Source of the DNA: Trichoplax adhaerens
Taxonomy: Eukaryota; Placozoa; Uniplacotomia; Trichoplacea; Trichoplacidae
Length of the DNA stretch: 64,000 nucleotides
Assembly (NCBI RefSeq): GCF_000150275.1
Contig: NW_002060949.1
Coordinates: 4,114,499-4,178,498 of the forward strand
Reading direction: 5' to 3'
Below, in pieces: positions 1 to 14,456 of this stretch. Position numbers and translations under genes: made by a program. The notes under the pieces were generated by a model, which worked only from the letters and a program-made list of their open reading frames with translations, did not search any database and had not been told where the DNA came from. The stretch's first letter is position 1, and the number at the start of each line of letters is the position of its first letter.

Positions 1-3000
1 TTTCTCACTTAAATTTTAGTTTTCCAATATGTCGTTTTACTAGAAGGACGATTATTTATGTTATCAAGATTTCCCAAAAGAAAAAATCTACTCCAGTAGA
101 AGAAATTTTCATTTAAATTTTAGACTGCCAATTGTTAGCGGTACGATAGCGTCTGTTTTTTGGTATGCTCTCAGTCAACTGAAGCGAGATCGTCAGCTAA
201 GCTTCCACGTGAATATCTATCTTTATTCTGATTTCTCACTACCTTATATACTGTACAATACAGTACCTTTACTGATCTAGTACGGAACAGAACTAGTGCC
301 GTTAAGCTCTGATAAGGTTGCAATACAACCGATATGAATACAATACAAGAAATCCTATAATTAGATACAGAGACGCTAGTAAATCCGTAACACCAATATA
401 TCGCTTTTTACCAGAAAGAACGATTATTTATACGTTGTAAGTGTCTCACTCCCCATGGAATCTAAGGAAAGTTCATATTTTATTTGTTTGCTTTAAAATC
501 TGTTAGTACGCTGCAATATATAGGAGTTGGATTTAAAAAAATCGTATTATTCATATTTCTTCGAAAAGTTTATGAATTTTCTAGCATTTACGAAATTAAA
601 TAAAATATCTAGAAATTTATTGAAAGAATAATGACCTTAAATCCGAATATTCTTACGGATATGATCAAGAAATTTCATGATACCGGACCGAAAAGTTAAT
701 AAAAGTTCAGAAACAAATTTAAAACACAATACGTATAGTAAAACGACTTTATTTGATACAGTTTGAATCGGCAGTAATAAACATTCGGAAAATGCAATAA
801 ATATAAAGAAACCGTTATTAGTTTATTATTACCTTAATTCTAAAAATTCAAAATCCTAACTATTTGGATATTCTTAATAAACCACTGTTAAATTTCTATA
901 ATTACTAATTCTTATAATAGGCAATAGGTGATGTAAGTACCCTGATTGTGATAGGTTAATTGATAAATATATAATTATAGGTGAAATCAGCGTTTTACTG
1001 AGGATCTAGCAGACTATGATAAATGAGGGCTTAGCGCTAACTTTTGTGATTTTGATATCGCTAATAAGAGCAAATGATCCGCAAATGTAAGTTAAATTCA
1101 GTGACAGACCTGACAGCTGGATGAATATATGAGTACTAGCGTAGGTGACTAACAAGTTTGGGTAGAAAATACGGATACGAATAAATCGAATTTAACATTT
1201 TTGAAGAATATTTACCTAGATTTAACTGGGAACAACTCTAGCTACATTACTGTTGCTTCTGAATCAATCTTGTGATATTCATTTATTAAAGAAATTGGTA
1301 TATCAGTAGATCCCGAATTTTTTTTATCAACAAAGGCCGATTAATTTTTTACTCTCACTATATCGTTCTTGATGAAAGATTTATTTATTCCATTTATGGA
1401 CAGTTACAACATACTATTTGATATCACACCTGTATTCTTAGAATATTATTAATTTATAACATATACTATACAAAAGTATACGTATTTATATATGTTACAA
1501 ATAATATAAAGACGTTGACCAAAGAAATGGAGCTATTCTTCTGTAGTATACTGATTTACATGCTATTAAATCGGATTCTAACTATTTATAAACAGGTTCA
1601 AGATATCCTGGTTACTATTAATCTACGCTAACGCTACTAAATTTGTAATAAGAACCAATATTAGATAGAAATATTACAATTCTATTTGTATATGATCTTG
1701 CTTGTGAATAATTATTTGTTTGTTTAAAGAAGTTCATTGTATTCTAATTACTGTCAGAGTGGATGCAACTATCTTTCAAGAATAACGTTTCCATTAATAC
1801 TATAATAGATGCTTTGTAAAATATTAAGCTGCAAACATTCGTATTATTAAAAATTGATAATGCCTTACGTAAACAAAGATCACTAATATCCATCATACAG
1901 TACTCTATATATGATACCATAATCACGACGAGATCAATAACATAGGAACAAAATGTTGGAAATTTTGTCTAATAATGTTCGCAATACGTTATCAATTTCA
2001 ATTGTACTTGAATAAATGCATTTCCAGGTACATAAGCGCGTAGGAAATTCCTCTAGATGCTCATTAAAATATCCGTGATTCGAAATTAACTCTTGATTAC
2101 TCTTGATGCAGTATTGTTTTTAACTTATTGAGATTCAAGATTAAATCTTCATACCTGACTATTCTCGATTTAGCAATGAAATTTAATTTCTTCGATCAAT
2201 TTCAAAAATTAGTAACAAAACAACTTACTAAAATTATATATATATATTATATATATATATTATTTCGTTTATTACAGTTAACATCTCCGGTAGACCTCTA
2301 CATGATATATTTCTCTTATTAAATCTATCGGAAATCTTAACAATACTGTACAGAAAGTCGATATGATTTAGATTTTATAAGATTTCTATCCTTCTATATC
2401 TTCCACGATTAATATTATTAGCAAATATAATTAGTTAATAAATATTGCATTTAAATGTCAAGATTGTATGTAAACTAATCATTGATAATTTCAGCCTTCA
2501 AAATTATGCAATAATATCATAAATAGAACAATTGCTATTTATTGCGTTAGCTCAATGGTACTGAAAGGATTATCTATCTTATTCATAAAGTATAGTTAAT
2601 GTTTACAAAGTCTTAAATAAATGCTAATGGCTCTTTAACCAATGTCGATTAGCCAATTCAGTAATCAATTAATAATCCGGACATTTTACATTTTTAATCA
2701 AATAGCATAAAAATAAATAATTATTGGACACTTGATATGAATGACTGATAATTAATGCTACTACTACATGCTATTAATTTATACTTTTATTTATTATTAG
2801 TAAATTTATTCTAGCATACTGATAGTAAGCTAGTAAGCTGATCATCTGCTAATAATAGTAAATTATTTCAGAAGTGCTCGTTGTTGGTGCAGTAATTATA
2901 TTTAGTAAAGTAGCAAACATAGACCATCTACGGAAGATGATTTTCCATGACATAACTAATTTATGTTGTCATACCAAAATTGTCTATTATTGATTTATTT

Positions 3001-5439
3001 TATTCACTAATTTTTTATCGCCATGCATTTGACAAAGATTGCAGAGTGAGTTTCATCGATCTTTAAGCTAATACAGTTATACTGAAGCTTGAGTTCAATT
3101 GCCATTTGACGTAGTAAACTATCAGCAAGGAAGAATTACTCTAGCTATGTGCTGTAAACAGTACTGTAGCTTGCCTAACTGTAAACTACTGATTGCTTAA
3201 GAGGCAATCTATTCAATCTGTTATTGGAATACCCTACAACATTTACAAAAATTTGGCTATTAATACCTGAAGTTATTGAGATTTACTCAGCTTTAGTTTT
3301 TGCAGATTTTATTGACCGGTTCCTAATTCTACTGCGACATTCGGTTGTTATTACACGCTATTAGAATTGCAAAGCGATATCATAATTATGTATCTACATA
3401 TGGGTACTGTAATTCTGAGATGTTTGTATCCTCGTTCAGTATAACAATAAATACACTGCACATGGCATCCAACGTCATTTACGGTATATCTAACTGATAA
3501 CGAAAATATTGTACACTCAAGCACTTATTCTTCAGCTGGCTTCAAACCTGAGTAAGCAAGGATATGCTAAAACCAAGACTTGGAAAGTAAAATGTTCCAT
3601 ACATCACTATCGCTATTTGCTACTGTATAAATCTGTAACAAGCTATAGTGTATGAGTTCTTAACCCTATGAAGGAATAGAGTTCTGCACTGTATTCTACC
3701 ACCATATTCAGTATCACCTTTACCATTGTAGTGAGCTGAAAGGATTATACTGTACACAAGCCAACATTGCATCGCAATAAAATGACATTAGCCAATCAAA
3801 AATGATTCACTTCATTATGTGACAGTGTGTACAATGCATTACAAACCGAGATACAGTGAAGAAAACCTTTAATTAATACGCATACATGTAATTATTGCAA
3901 GTGCAAGCCATGCAGAGAATGAGTATCTACAGTAGTACACAGTACATAGGGGGTTTAAACATTGGATAATTTGATCTGTAGACCGGCTGGCTATCAATCA
4001 AAATGCAGCAACGCAGTTTTAATTTTGCTGCAAGCTGTTGTCTAGTGTATCATTTCCAGCTCAATCATGGTAACTTACGACAAGGACTACTAAGAATAAA
4101 ATGGAGAATATTTTTATTCGGTATTGATCCTTGATCCTAACTACGTTTATGCATAGTTAATGACCAGGACCAGGCTCAGCGTGAATCAGTCTGCTGTCAA
4201 GAACAATGACGTCATAACTCTTCAACGTGGAAATTATGATGGAACAGCTCCATCGAAAAAGAAGACAGAAAATGGACTCCAATACATCCAAAGCAATTTG
4301 CTTCTGTTCATTATCTTCTAAAAGAGTAAAAAAAAATAATGAGCCCACTGATTGTCCTAATGCCAATTATAGAAAAGTCACTCAAAGCTGCATGCAAGCA
4401 TGTCGATTTTTCTACCATCATGATCTCTGTCTAACCAGTACTGTTAAACACTGTTTAATAAACAGGAGACGGACGGACAGCGAGCTATGGGTAGTTTGGG
4501 TACAGTACTGTACAGTGTACAGTGTACAGTACCTTAGGTAAGTTACAGTACTGTACATCGTACAGTACTCTACGAGTGAAACGAAACTAATTTATTCGCC
4601 AACTCTTGAACACAGTACAGTACTGTACTGTACTGTAGTTCCAATCTGCGTTGTTCGGGTGGCCATCTTCTTTTAGTAGTCCCTGCCAGTGCAGTGTTGC
4701 TATTGCTTGCAAAACACTCCATCGTAACGCCATTTCTATCATTAGATTATCTTAGTAAGGCTTATACCTACCCTATCTATCGATTAAGCTTTACAGCTAT
4801 TTCTTTCCTGGTTGAAATTCTCTAAGGTAAATTTCCCTTGGATTATAGAAGGAGAACGTACCGCATGTTCGTACAACGAAAGTGAACAACTTCAACCGGT
4901 AGGGCCTTCTACTAGTCCAAGCCAATTTAGAATGCTAAAGAACGATTATCATACTGCACTAATATTATATATAAAGTAACGGAAATTCTTGTTGTTAACA
5001 CTATTCACAGTACTATAAGTTTATCTAATGTCAGTGATTCTGATCTACTTTAGAAGAGAAGTAGAGTCGATACTGTACTGTTATTAAGATCGTCTAGAAG
5101 TTAGTGAGATCTAATACCAGAGTTGTTTATGACGTTCGACTGTATAATCCTTTACTACGCGTTCGCTAGAAGATAACTTGCACATCACAGACTTATTAGG
5201 TGATATTGCTATGAATCATCTTATCATCGATTTGCTCTCATCTGTTGTATATTAATAACAACCACGGACTCAATTATGTTCTCATACAATAGCAATTAAT
5301 TAATCAATATTATTTTTATCGATGATAGTAAGTACAGTACATTCAATGTACGCGTATATGTACGTGTACTGTACGAGTACTTGTGTTGATATCGTTGCTG
5401 ATTTTGAAAGCTGTAGACTAAAATTCTAACCTATGACGA
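1..5439. other. Gene-poor left flank
   Basis: No convincing gene was found. Reading frames here are short, lack recognisable domains, and overlap on opposite strands (for example near 4157-4541). An AT dinucleotide run lies near 2236-2262. The right end holds the palindrome cluster listed separately, and scattered GTAC-rich sequence continues to about 5375, just before the first SID-1 gene. A distant regulatory role for that gene is possible but nothing in the sequence demonstrates it. Confidence 0.5.
4500..4632. repeat. Cluster of TACAGTACTGTA palindromes
   Basis: Three exact copies of the 12-base palindrome TACAGTACTGTA lie at 4501-4512, 4544-4555 and 4616-4627, with further partial GTACAGT/GTACTGT units between them. 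The same 12-mer recurs at 12732-12743 and 60397-60408. The stretch can fold into hairpins and could bind a dimeric protein, but no function is shown. Confidence 0.75.
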
Positions 5440-5469
5440 ATGTTTTACCTGGGTACTAGCTCAACAAGT

Positions 5470-8400
5470 ATGCACGATAAATTGCTGCTAGTATTGATCA
5501 GCTCTTTACTAGTGTTGTCTGACTGCCATGGAGACCATCTACCAAGCGGTGTATCAGGGAACTTTAATACCTTCCGTGGAAAAATCTCAAGGAAATCATC
5601 AGCAAAACATACATTTACTGCAAATATTACTTCCCTTGCGAATGAAGTAAGTTAAAATGGTTAAAACCTTCAACTAGTGCAACTTGAGAAGCTACGTATA
5701 CGATAGTACTGTACTACTGTACCTAGATGCTTTTCTTTTAAAATTACTGAATAAAAAACGCGTACGCTCGTACATACCTATAAATGATGTACAGTAATGT
5801 AACTTGAAATCTTTAAAGCTTGTAGATAATGTAAATATTACAATATGAAAGGACATTGTTACTTCGGTACAGGACTTAACACATATTAAATCATTATGCT
5901 GATTAGACAACAAGTATTCGCATCAATACTGTTTCACTGGATGCTGATAAAAGACGTCCAATCGAAGTAGTAATTCGACAGAATGATCATGTGTTGTCTT
6001 GGCCTTTACCAACTATTATTGAAGGGTAAGTAATACGAAGAACAATCTCATCGAATTAGCTGAAAGAAATGTGTTACAATGACCTACGATGTCGGTATTA
6101 TCTACTGTATCATTTCAATTATATTTATTGCTGCTTATTTAGCTTATAAAATTTAAACTACTATATTTTTTTAGTCGACCTACATACTCCGTAAGCAGAA
6201 CACTCTGTCCCTTTGGCCAAGGAAATGTGATCGAGATTTCAATTGAATTGTCGACTTACGCAGTTAACGTATCTCATTACACTCTATCCATAGGAATCGT
6301 AAAAAACTTTTACATTAGGTAACGGCTTTCCTCTCGGCATACGTGTTATTGTGTCAATGTACAAAATTATAATGCCTTTTTACTTGTACTTCACATGGTG
6401 CAAGTATTAATATATCGACATTACAATCTAATATGCATTGTACAATAATATTATTCTTTTATTATTACCCCTTATAGCTCTGCACTGCAAAATTTTACCG
6501 GTTCTTTATCATCACCTGCGGTTAGAAAAAAATTGTAGTAGCTACTTGATAAACGTACATGTGCATCATTTATAAACAATCGTTAGAAATCCTATTGCTT
6601 AAAATAGGTATTCGCATACAATTTCCCCTGGAATGTCGAAAAAGTTTCCGTAGTTGTCGACTCTAAGTCATCGGCATGCGCAATTGTCTCTATACAAAAA
6701 GCGCAGGTAGTTGAAATTGCTGAGTTAAGATTTTAATGCTATAAAATTATCTTACTATGATCTATCGTATCCACAATTACCTTAATTAACATCTAAGTAA
6801 GGTAGTACTGAAACTTGAAAACTATCAAACTATTAATAGCATAATTACATGCATCTCTAGTGCCCATATTTCGATCAAATTACCAACATCCGGTATGCAG
6901 GAACATATCAAACTATGCTAACTTCAAGTACTGTCTCAGTAGAGGTGAGCTTGGTTAATCATAATTCATAGCTTTGATTTTTCAATAGCATTATAAACTA
7001 GCGTACGCATAATTAAATTTCAAGAATCAATAGCGGCATTTTTTACCCATTTTTTCCGGTTTGCACAGAGAAGTTCTATCGGTCATGAATTTATAATAAT
7101 CATAGCTGTTTATCCAACTTCCAAAGAGTGTGAATTAAGTAAAACTTCCCCACTCGACCTTGGAGCTCACTTTAAACCATGTAAACTTTAGTATTACGAC
7201 AGTTTAAAATCCAATTTGTTTTTCCATAAAATAATTTCAGCATTTTATAAATACTGTCATTTTATTTATAATTTCAAAGTCCTTCCTGCTGATATCGTCA
7301 AGAATTTTACAATACATGTGAAGCCGACATTGGCGTGTTAGTAGATTATTTATAACAATATGTGTATATAATTTTACAAATACTTTGCAATTACAATTAT
7401 TGATATTAAACAGTACTCTATCGAATTTTTAATACGCTATTTCTATACAGATAAAAGCTATGCAATTCCGATCGTGGTCGTAAGCTGCATGTACCTTGGT
7501 GTATACGTCTTATCATTCCTTTTAGTATGCTATTGGAGATCACTTTATAATTTGGCTATTAAAGAAATCAATGGCGATGTGCCGAGTCAAAATGTTTATA
7601 TAAGTAAGTCCTCCTTATAAACAAAGCTCTTCGATATCTTCTACCCGAGGTCATTTCATTTTGTTATGTAACTGTATACTCGTGGAAGTATGTAAATGTC
7701 ATATACGAAAGACAGTGTGATACACTTAAGGTTAAACAGATTTACTTTGTCTGTCTTTCAAAATATTATTAGATAGCGGTCCAAGTGTCTCTTATGGCAC
7801 GATTCCTAACCATTTTACGGACGTTAGGGATGAAAATACCAGCATTACTCATTCTAGCCCCCTCGAAGAGCAGAGTTTAACTAATACTGAAGACGATCCT
7901 GATAGAGGCATATATGATGACCTCAACCAGCATGGAAATGTACGACTAAAATCCAAAGAAATATAGCTATATACATATAATATAAGATAAAATGCATTTA
8001 ACAATGAACTTTAACTACTTCTAGTCAGTCCGATATGTTTCTAATCTATCTCAAGATAACAACAAGCTTAACGTTCCTAGATTGTATATTTGGTGAGGCT
8101 AATTATAATCATTTTTATCTATTCAAATGAATATGTTACGACCATACCTAAAGGCTGAAAACTTTCCTTGGAATGGTTGTAACAGATAATCTAATGTACT
8201 TACGAACTATTGTGTAATTTCTACTTCTAAAGGTACTTAATCGTAGTCGGCATATTTTATGCGATACCAGTTTTTCAACTTGTAATAACGTATCAAAAGG
8301 TAAGTTCATCGTAATATTGATATTTCCTCACATGTCTTTATCTCCGCTAATCAATTATCAGCTATTACATTTCCTAACTGTATATTCATCGTTAATAGTA

Positions 8401-10701
8401 TGTCTAACTTTATTATTTAATGTTCTGATGAACAAGATTGTGAGACGAACGGGAAATGATGGAATATGCTATTATAACTTCAAATGCAGTCACCCTCTTT
8501 ATATCTTCTCGTAAGAATTATAGTGATTAATGTCAAACTAATCACTCAGACGGCTTTGAATTCGTTATACTGGGATATACTGTTTTTTTATTGTATTTTG
8601 TCATTACATTGTAGGGCGTTTAACAACTTCATTAGCAATATCGGCTATGTCATGCTAGGATTTTTATTTATAGTTGTAGTCCAGATGAAGTAAGTACCGG
8701 TAATTAATATTACGATGCAATTGTACCACAATGGTTTTAATAATACACCAGGAGCAACTCGTTTAGTAGCTGATCAACTTATTCATTTCCTTAGAAAGGG
8801 CATATATTACAAAGCTGTACAACGATGTAGCCAGCTGAGAAACGTAAGGATTAAATATAAAAGTTGTATTTAGACATTCTGGTCTTTCTTACAATTATGT
8901 ACCATGACGTTATCGGTAGAATTACGGAGTTCCCCAACGGTACGGGATTTATGCTGCAATAGGTATGCCTCAACCGTAAAATACATTATCTTAATTAATT
9001 TTTATATCAGCAGATCAGTAGCACTACATTGCAACCTCTGATGATGCTTTGCAACATATCTTGCTGTAATTGAAACTCTACAACAGGTATAGCTTTGATT
9101 ATGGAGGGCATTCTGAGTGCTTGTTACCATATCTGTCCAAACAGATCCAATTTTCAATTCGGTACGTCCAATGTATGATTAATAATGATATATACAGTCC
9201 TGTAATCATTTATCTATGAAAAATATATTTCTTGGTATAATGGATAATAAAATTTTTTAACCATTGCTTCTCAGATACCTCGTATATGTATGTCATTGCA
9301 ATTCTTTCCATGGTCCAAATTTATAATATTCGTCATCCTGACTTAATTGCTAGCGCACACCTAGTTTTCCTGTCGTTCGCCCTAGTTATCTTTATGGCCG
9401 TTTTTGGTGTAGTAAGTCCTTGTGCATAATAAATGTTCTTCTGATTTCCAATTGAATCAAATATATCATTTGCATTCATAAATAGTTATTTAAATCCGTT
9501 GCTATATGGATCATATTTGACCTGATCTATTTTGCTGTGGTTACAATCTTATCCTTGCAAATATATTATGACGGAAAATGGAGTTTTAGTGAGTATAGCG
9601 GCACGTAACATATAAAAAAGCAATCTTACTTAATGACACCTAAATATTAATGTAATGATGTCTTAAGGTTTAAGAGCACTGAGAAGAATTTGTAGTAGGA
9701 GAGATTGCATAGCATCACTTTATTCCAAGGTGATTTTCGATATGATTTTGTAATAATTCATATACACAGATGTAGATAAATGCGAGTATAGCGATGTCTA
9801 AACTTAATCTCTAATCGATAGGATCTGTTTTTCTTTATTGGGATCGTTTACTGTCTAAATTTGGCAGCGTAAGGAGTAAATTTTACGTTGAAATATATGC
9901 GGATTAATCAATCAGAATATTTGTGTACCTAATATATCTCAAATTTTGTTATAGAGGTCTATATGGTGTAATAAAAGAGCCGGATGACTTTGGCACTTTT
10001 TTCCTCGCCATTTTTATAAGTAATTTAGCTGCCTATTTGCTTTATTATACTATAAAAAAGGTACGTATTTTGTGATTCTATGCTATTACGGCTTTGATAT
10101 TTATTCTATTTTTTCTGCTTGTAATTAACTGCATTTTGTCAGCTGCGGCAAGTTAGATACAATGAGAGGAATGAGAAAATTCTTTGGATGCCATTAATTT
10201 TAATGCTTATAACTGGCGCTTTGTGGGTTTCAGCAATATATTTCTTTTTCCATCCAGTATCTTGTTGGCAGGTAATATGTTATCATTATATGATATTTTT
10301 TAAATGTGTATTTCAGCTCGTTTGCAAGAGAATTTTTGAAAATGCTAATACGAAATGATATTTTGGACAATTTTCTAGTGCTCTCCAGCTAATTCACGTG
10401 AATACAACAAGCCATGTATATTTTTAAATTTTTTTGATGAACATGACGTCTGGCACCTTTTATCAGCAGGAGCTCTTTATACCTCTCTACTGGTATTGAT
10501 ATACCATAGCGAGCTATTTCTATCTTTCTGAAATAGAGACATTATACAAAATTGATTTTCTTTGCAGTATTGTGAAGCTTGGATTTGGGTTTAATTATAT
10601 TAATAATGCATTTTTATCTCTGTCTTTACAACTGTTAGCTCCTACTGACGTTGGATGATGACCTAATTAGCGTTCCAAGGGATAAAATAAGAGTTTTTTA
10701 A
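5470..10701 (+). CDS. SIDT: SID-1 family transmembrane protein, copy 1 (25 coding exons)
   Basis: Multipass SID-1/SIDT protein of the CREST superfamily, a family linked to double-stranded RNA transport and lysosomal nucleic-acid or lipid handling. Exons: 5470-5646, 5907-6025, 6175-6318, 6478-6520, 6608-6706, 6861-6944, 7069-7180, 7280-7336, 7451-7603, 7773-7939, 8025-8092, 8233-8299, 8437-8510, 8615-8689, 8795-8843, 8920-8962, 9087-9161, 9275-9411, 9486-9588, 9668-9729, 9822-9868, 9955-10060, 10143-10271, 10379-10492, 10639-10701. All phases join to 788 residues; vertebrate SIDTs are about 830. There is a signal peptide (1-21), a beta-rich ectodomain with LCPF and CPYFDQI cysteine motifs, a first membrane segment near 283-308, an acidic cytosolic loop (330-385), then the multipass core. 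Putative metal-site residues are Ser462 (SNIGY), His525 (YHICPN) and HxxxH 752-756 (HDVWH). An in-frame ATG at 5440 would add 10 residues; I chose 5470 because the signal peptide then starts cleanly. It is the first of three tandem paralogs. Confidence 0.93.
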
Positions 10702-13700
10702 TTGTAAGTCTAATTTTTGATTTAATGGAAAAATTATTACCTAAGAACTGCCCTACATTATTAAATTACCATTATCAATTATATTCTGTATCGACATCAT
10801 CATATACTGTAGAAATACCAGCGAAACTTAATTTGAAACATGCAGCAAAATGAATTTTTAGAAGAGTTTAATACTTGATTGCTGATCTATGATATGATTT
10901 ACATTGCAAGGTATTTGAACTGGGATTTGTTACTTTGCATTACACTGCAACTCCTAGTATTTGTTACGGTATTACTTTCCATATCATTAATTTATTTTTG
11001 AAATTAGGAAATGATCTAGAACTTATTCTCAGATAGACTTGACTTATATTCTGTATCTTCGGTAGCCATTTAGTCCAAGCTATTTTTCTTAGCAAAATGC
11101 GTATTTAGCAATTACAAAGAAAGATCCGTTTGTATGATTCGGTAATAATGTATGAAAATTAGGTTTACATAAGCGATACTCGCTCTACAATAAACTGTAA
11201 AATTGAGAAAATTACAAATTTTAACCAATATTAATAAAACAAGTGAATTTAGTGATCGTAGTAATCGATCTCTTGAGTTACTGATTACAAAAGGCGAAAG
11301 ATGATTGTTAAATAAATACCTAGTATTGTGGAATAGTGACATTAGCGCTAGCATGATAGGCATATGCACGAAATAAGTAAATGTCTCATTAACGGCGGAT
11401 TTTAAACGGGTGATTACATTTAATTACCATTTCGTAAGGTAAGCAACAAATCGTTTTAAATCTTGCTGGGGTCATCTCATTTGTATTAAAATAAACTTTT
11501 TGCTTTGTTAAATGATAAATGGTAAAAAATGTACATTACTTCATCCACAAACTGCTGAAATGATACTTAGATTCAATCTACAACTTCTGATAACCTGTAT
11601 ATACGAGTATATGCTGATAGTGTTGTACTTGAATATGTGGATAGTAGAAATGTAGGTAAATACATATCGTACGATCAAGTCTTGGTCTTAATAATGTTTA
11701 TTTATTTTTACTGCCTGCTAAGATTAGTCTTCCATGGTATAAGTGAAGATGCTTCGTCGTTCGTCTTGGTGCTTATAATTAAGTACCGTACTTGCATGTT
11801 AGCAATTCTTTGTCTTACATCTCTATTTCGATAGAACGAGAAAGTGGCTATATATTAATTTGCATACAAGCGATATAATAGGACATGATTTTTTATGTTG
11901 TACATGGCTTGAAATGGGCAATCTAATGCAGTAAAGTAATCAAAGAAAAAATTTATAATAACTGTAAGGTACTGCCATATCTCGTATCATTATTATGGCT
12001 CTAGGCTTCCAGCGATCCAATCGAGTACAGTAGTAGAGAGTAGAGTAGATCGTATAGAGTATTGTGAGTCTACATTTCCAATACTTGGTAGAGCAAATTA
12101 AATTAAAAGTAAATTATAGACTCTTCGCCACATATGGATGGGGGGATTGGGGAAGAGACAATAACCCTGTACTGATAAAATTGAAGTAGTTGCTACATAA
12201 TCCGTTGAGTTATGGACAAACCTCCAGAAGTCGGATAATGTCCCAAATGGATATACAGTATTCTATAGCACGCAATACCAGACGGATTATAGCTAGCACG
12301 GTATCTATATGTTATACACTATTTATAGCATGGGCGACCGGGATTTATAGGTATAAAGTATACGAATTAATAAAGTACTGTAGCACTATCGATGATAGCG
12401 ACGCTACTGATATTTTAACCTTAACGAAACGACTATCCTTATTTATATCACCATATGCAGTGAAAAATGGTACTCTAAATCCTACCCTTTCCATCCTTAA
12501 GCTCTGCGTTGAAGTTATTCAAAGCGTGTGTAGTGTAGGCCGAATCCGCATCTATTGTCTTATTTTCAGCCATTCTTGCAATGGGACAATGGCATACTGT
12601 ACGACGTAGTGTAATCGTCTTTGATAAGAGTGTCTACTGTTATAATGAGTGTCGCTGACGTTGATATCATTGATATGCTGTACTGTGTACACTACAGTAC
12701 TTGCTAGTACTTATGCTTGTACTGTAGTCACTACAGTACTGTACACTGTACCAGTGTCTGTCTCATTTGAGCAATTGCGAGTACGTAGCGAGTTTATTAA
12801 TAACATAAGCGAATTAACTAATTATCTTATATAGCATATACATATATATTATTATATCAATAATTAATTCTCGTCAGTATAAAATAAGATTTCAAACGAT
12901 CGTAATCTCGTTGAATGAGCAATGAACGAAAGAGTCACGACATGACATGCCATAAATAATTTCACTGTTTGCTGTAATAATAATAATCAATATTGATTTC
13001 ATACGCGCTTCATGTGATGCAATTACGTCATATATATCCACTTCAACCGTGTACCATCAGACAGTACTTTCCTTGTCCAAGAAATCAATCGGTCTAGCTA
13101 AATCGCAAGCATGAAAGTAATCCTGTTCTTGTCTTATTAATGTAAGTTTTCTTATTGATTGTCAATTTTACACTCAATTTAGAGTCCAGAAACTTCAATC
13201 GATCCTAGTTTCTACTCTACATGATGTAGCCAATGAGAGTTTTCAATGTACAGTGCTCTGTAATTTGTCAAGTGTTGCTTTCTTGCCCTTATTTTAATGT
13301 CTACAAGAACCGATTTGAAAGTCAATAGCCACAGTCAGATAGGTATCATGACTCCTCATAATCTTGACTGAAAGTTATTTCTGACAGTATTCATGAAATC
13401 GATAGTCAACACTAGATCGCAATATTGCCTTTTTCGACCAGAGTCGATTATATATTCTACAGCACGGTAGAAATACGAGTCTAACTCTAGTCAGAAATTG
13501 ATATTGAACAGCATTCAATATGCTCTTAGAAATATGAGTACAAAAGGAAATCGTAACCAGCGACAGAGGGGCAAAAAAAAAGGAGTGAAAGCCACCCAGT
13601 TCAATACAGTTCGTGTACGTGGTAGGCATTGCCCAAGTAAATCGATAAAGTAATAGAATCCCAGGCAATCTTGATTCGACTACCGTAGCCAGTGCTTAAC

Positions 13701-14456
13701 GCCTGATAGTGAATTAATGTAGTCGTTCATTGATAAAGTAAGTGGGATACATTAGTAGAATGAATTGAAATAAATTGGCAATCTTGCCTCTATCAAGCAA
13801 ATCTTACGAGTGCAACTCTGCTGTCACTGAGGCAATCGTAAAAGACTGGTGGAACAGACTTCGTGTCTATGTAAAGTAAATGGATGGACCAAAGACAGAT
13901 AGTCTTGCCCTTAACTAGCGTAGGATATAGAAGTACGAATGTAACGACACAGATGCTAGAGATACTTAGTCAAGTAGACTCAATTATGAAGTAAATTGAT
14001 GCAATAATAAAATCGAAAGACAGACCTTGCCTTGACTTTGACGGATAATCTAGAGCAATAGATGCATAACTGATATCCTATAAAAAGTGCAATTCAATCT
14101 ACTTGTTTACCCTATATTAGTTATTTATCAAGTACGTAAATCATTGCAGTAATAAATAGAATGAAAGGAAAGAAGATAACCTAGCAAATGACTACAACTG
14201 ACTGTAGAAATTCAGATGCATCTCTTACCCACACTCATGTTATTAATTAATTTACCAGTAGGAAACATCATAGTATTCACTTCCATGGCTGATTTGATAC
14301 GGGCTGATTCAATTTTATCTTTGTATCTATTTTAGTAATTAATCGACACAGCGAATTTAGAGAGAGCTACACTAAACTCAAATTTGGCCAAGACTGTACA
14401 AGCTATACGTACTGTATATATACGCTTTTGCGTCAATCAATCACCTAACCTACAAG
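10702..14456. other. Spacer between SID-1 copies 1 and 2
   Basis: No gene is recognised. One unusually long open frame, 12190-12609 (139 codons, + strand), shows no domain and ends just before a GTAC-rich palindromic stretch (about 12670-12760); I do not call it a gene. A degenerate tandem repeat fills about 13630-14230. The final ~100 bases before copy 2 contain a TATATATA stretch near 14416 that could serve as its core promoter. Confidence 0.5.
13630..14230. repeat. Degenerate tandem repeat, unit about 115-140 bp
   Basis: Loosely similar units recur, each with a GATAAAGTAA/AAGTAAAT-type start, an AATAGAAT or AATAAAAT segment and then a pyrimidine-rich CTTGCC or CAATCTTG segment. Approximate unit starts are 13640, 13735, 13874, 13989 and 14133. 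The units are heavily diverged, so the boundaries are rough. Confidence 0.45.

Noticed and set aside
4157-4541. Overlapping open frames on both strands (69 and 104 codons)
   Set aside because: They overlap antisense to each other, lack domains, and the + frame runs into the palindrome cluster.
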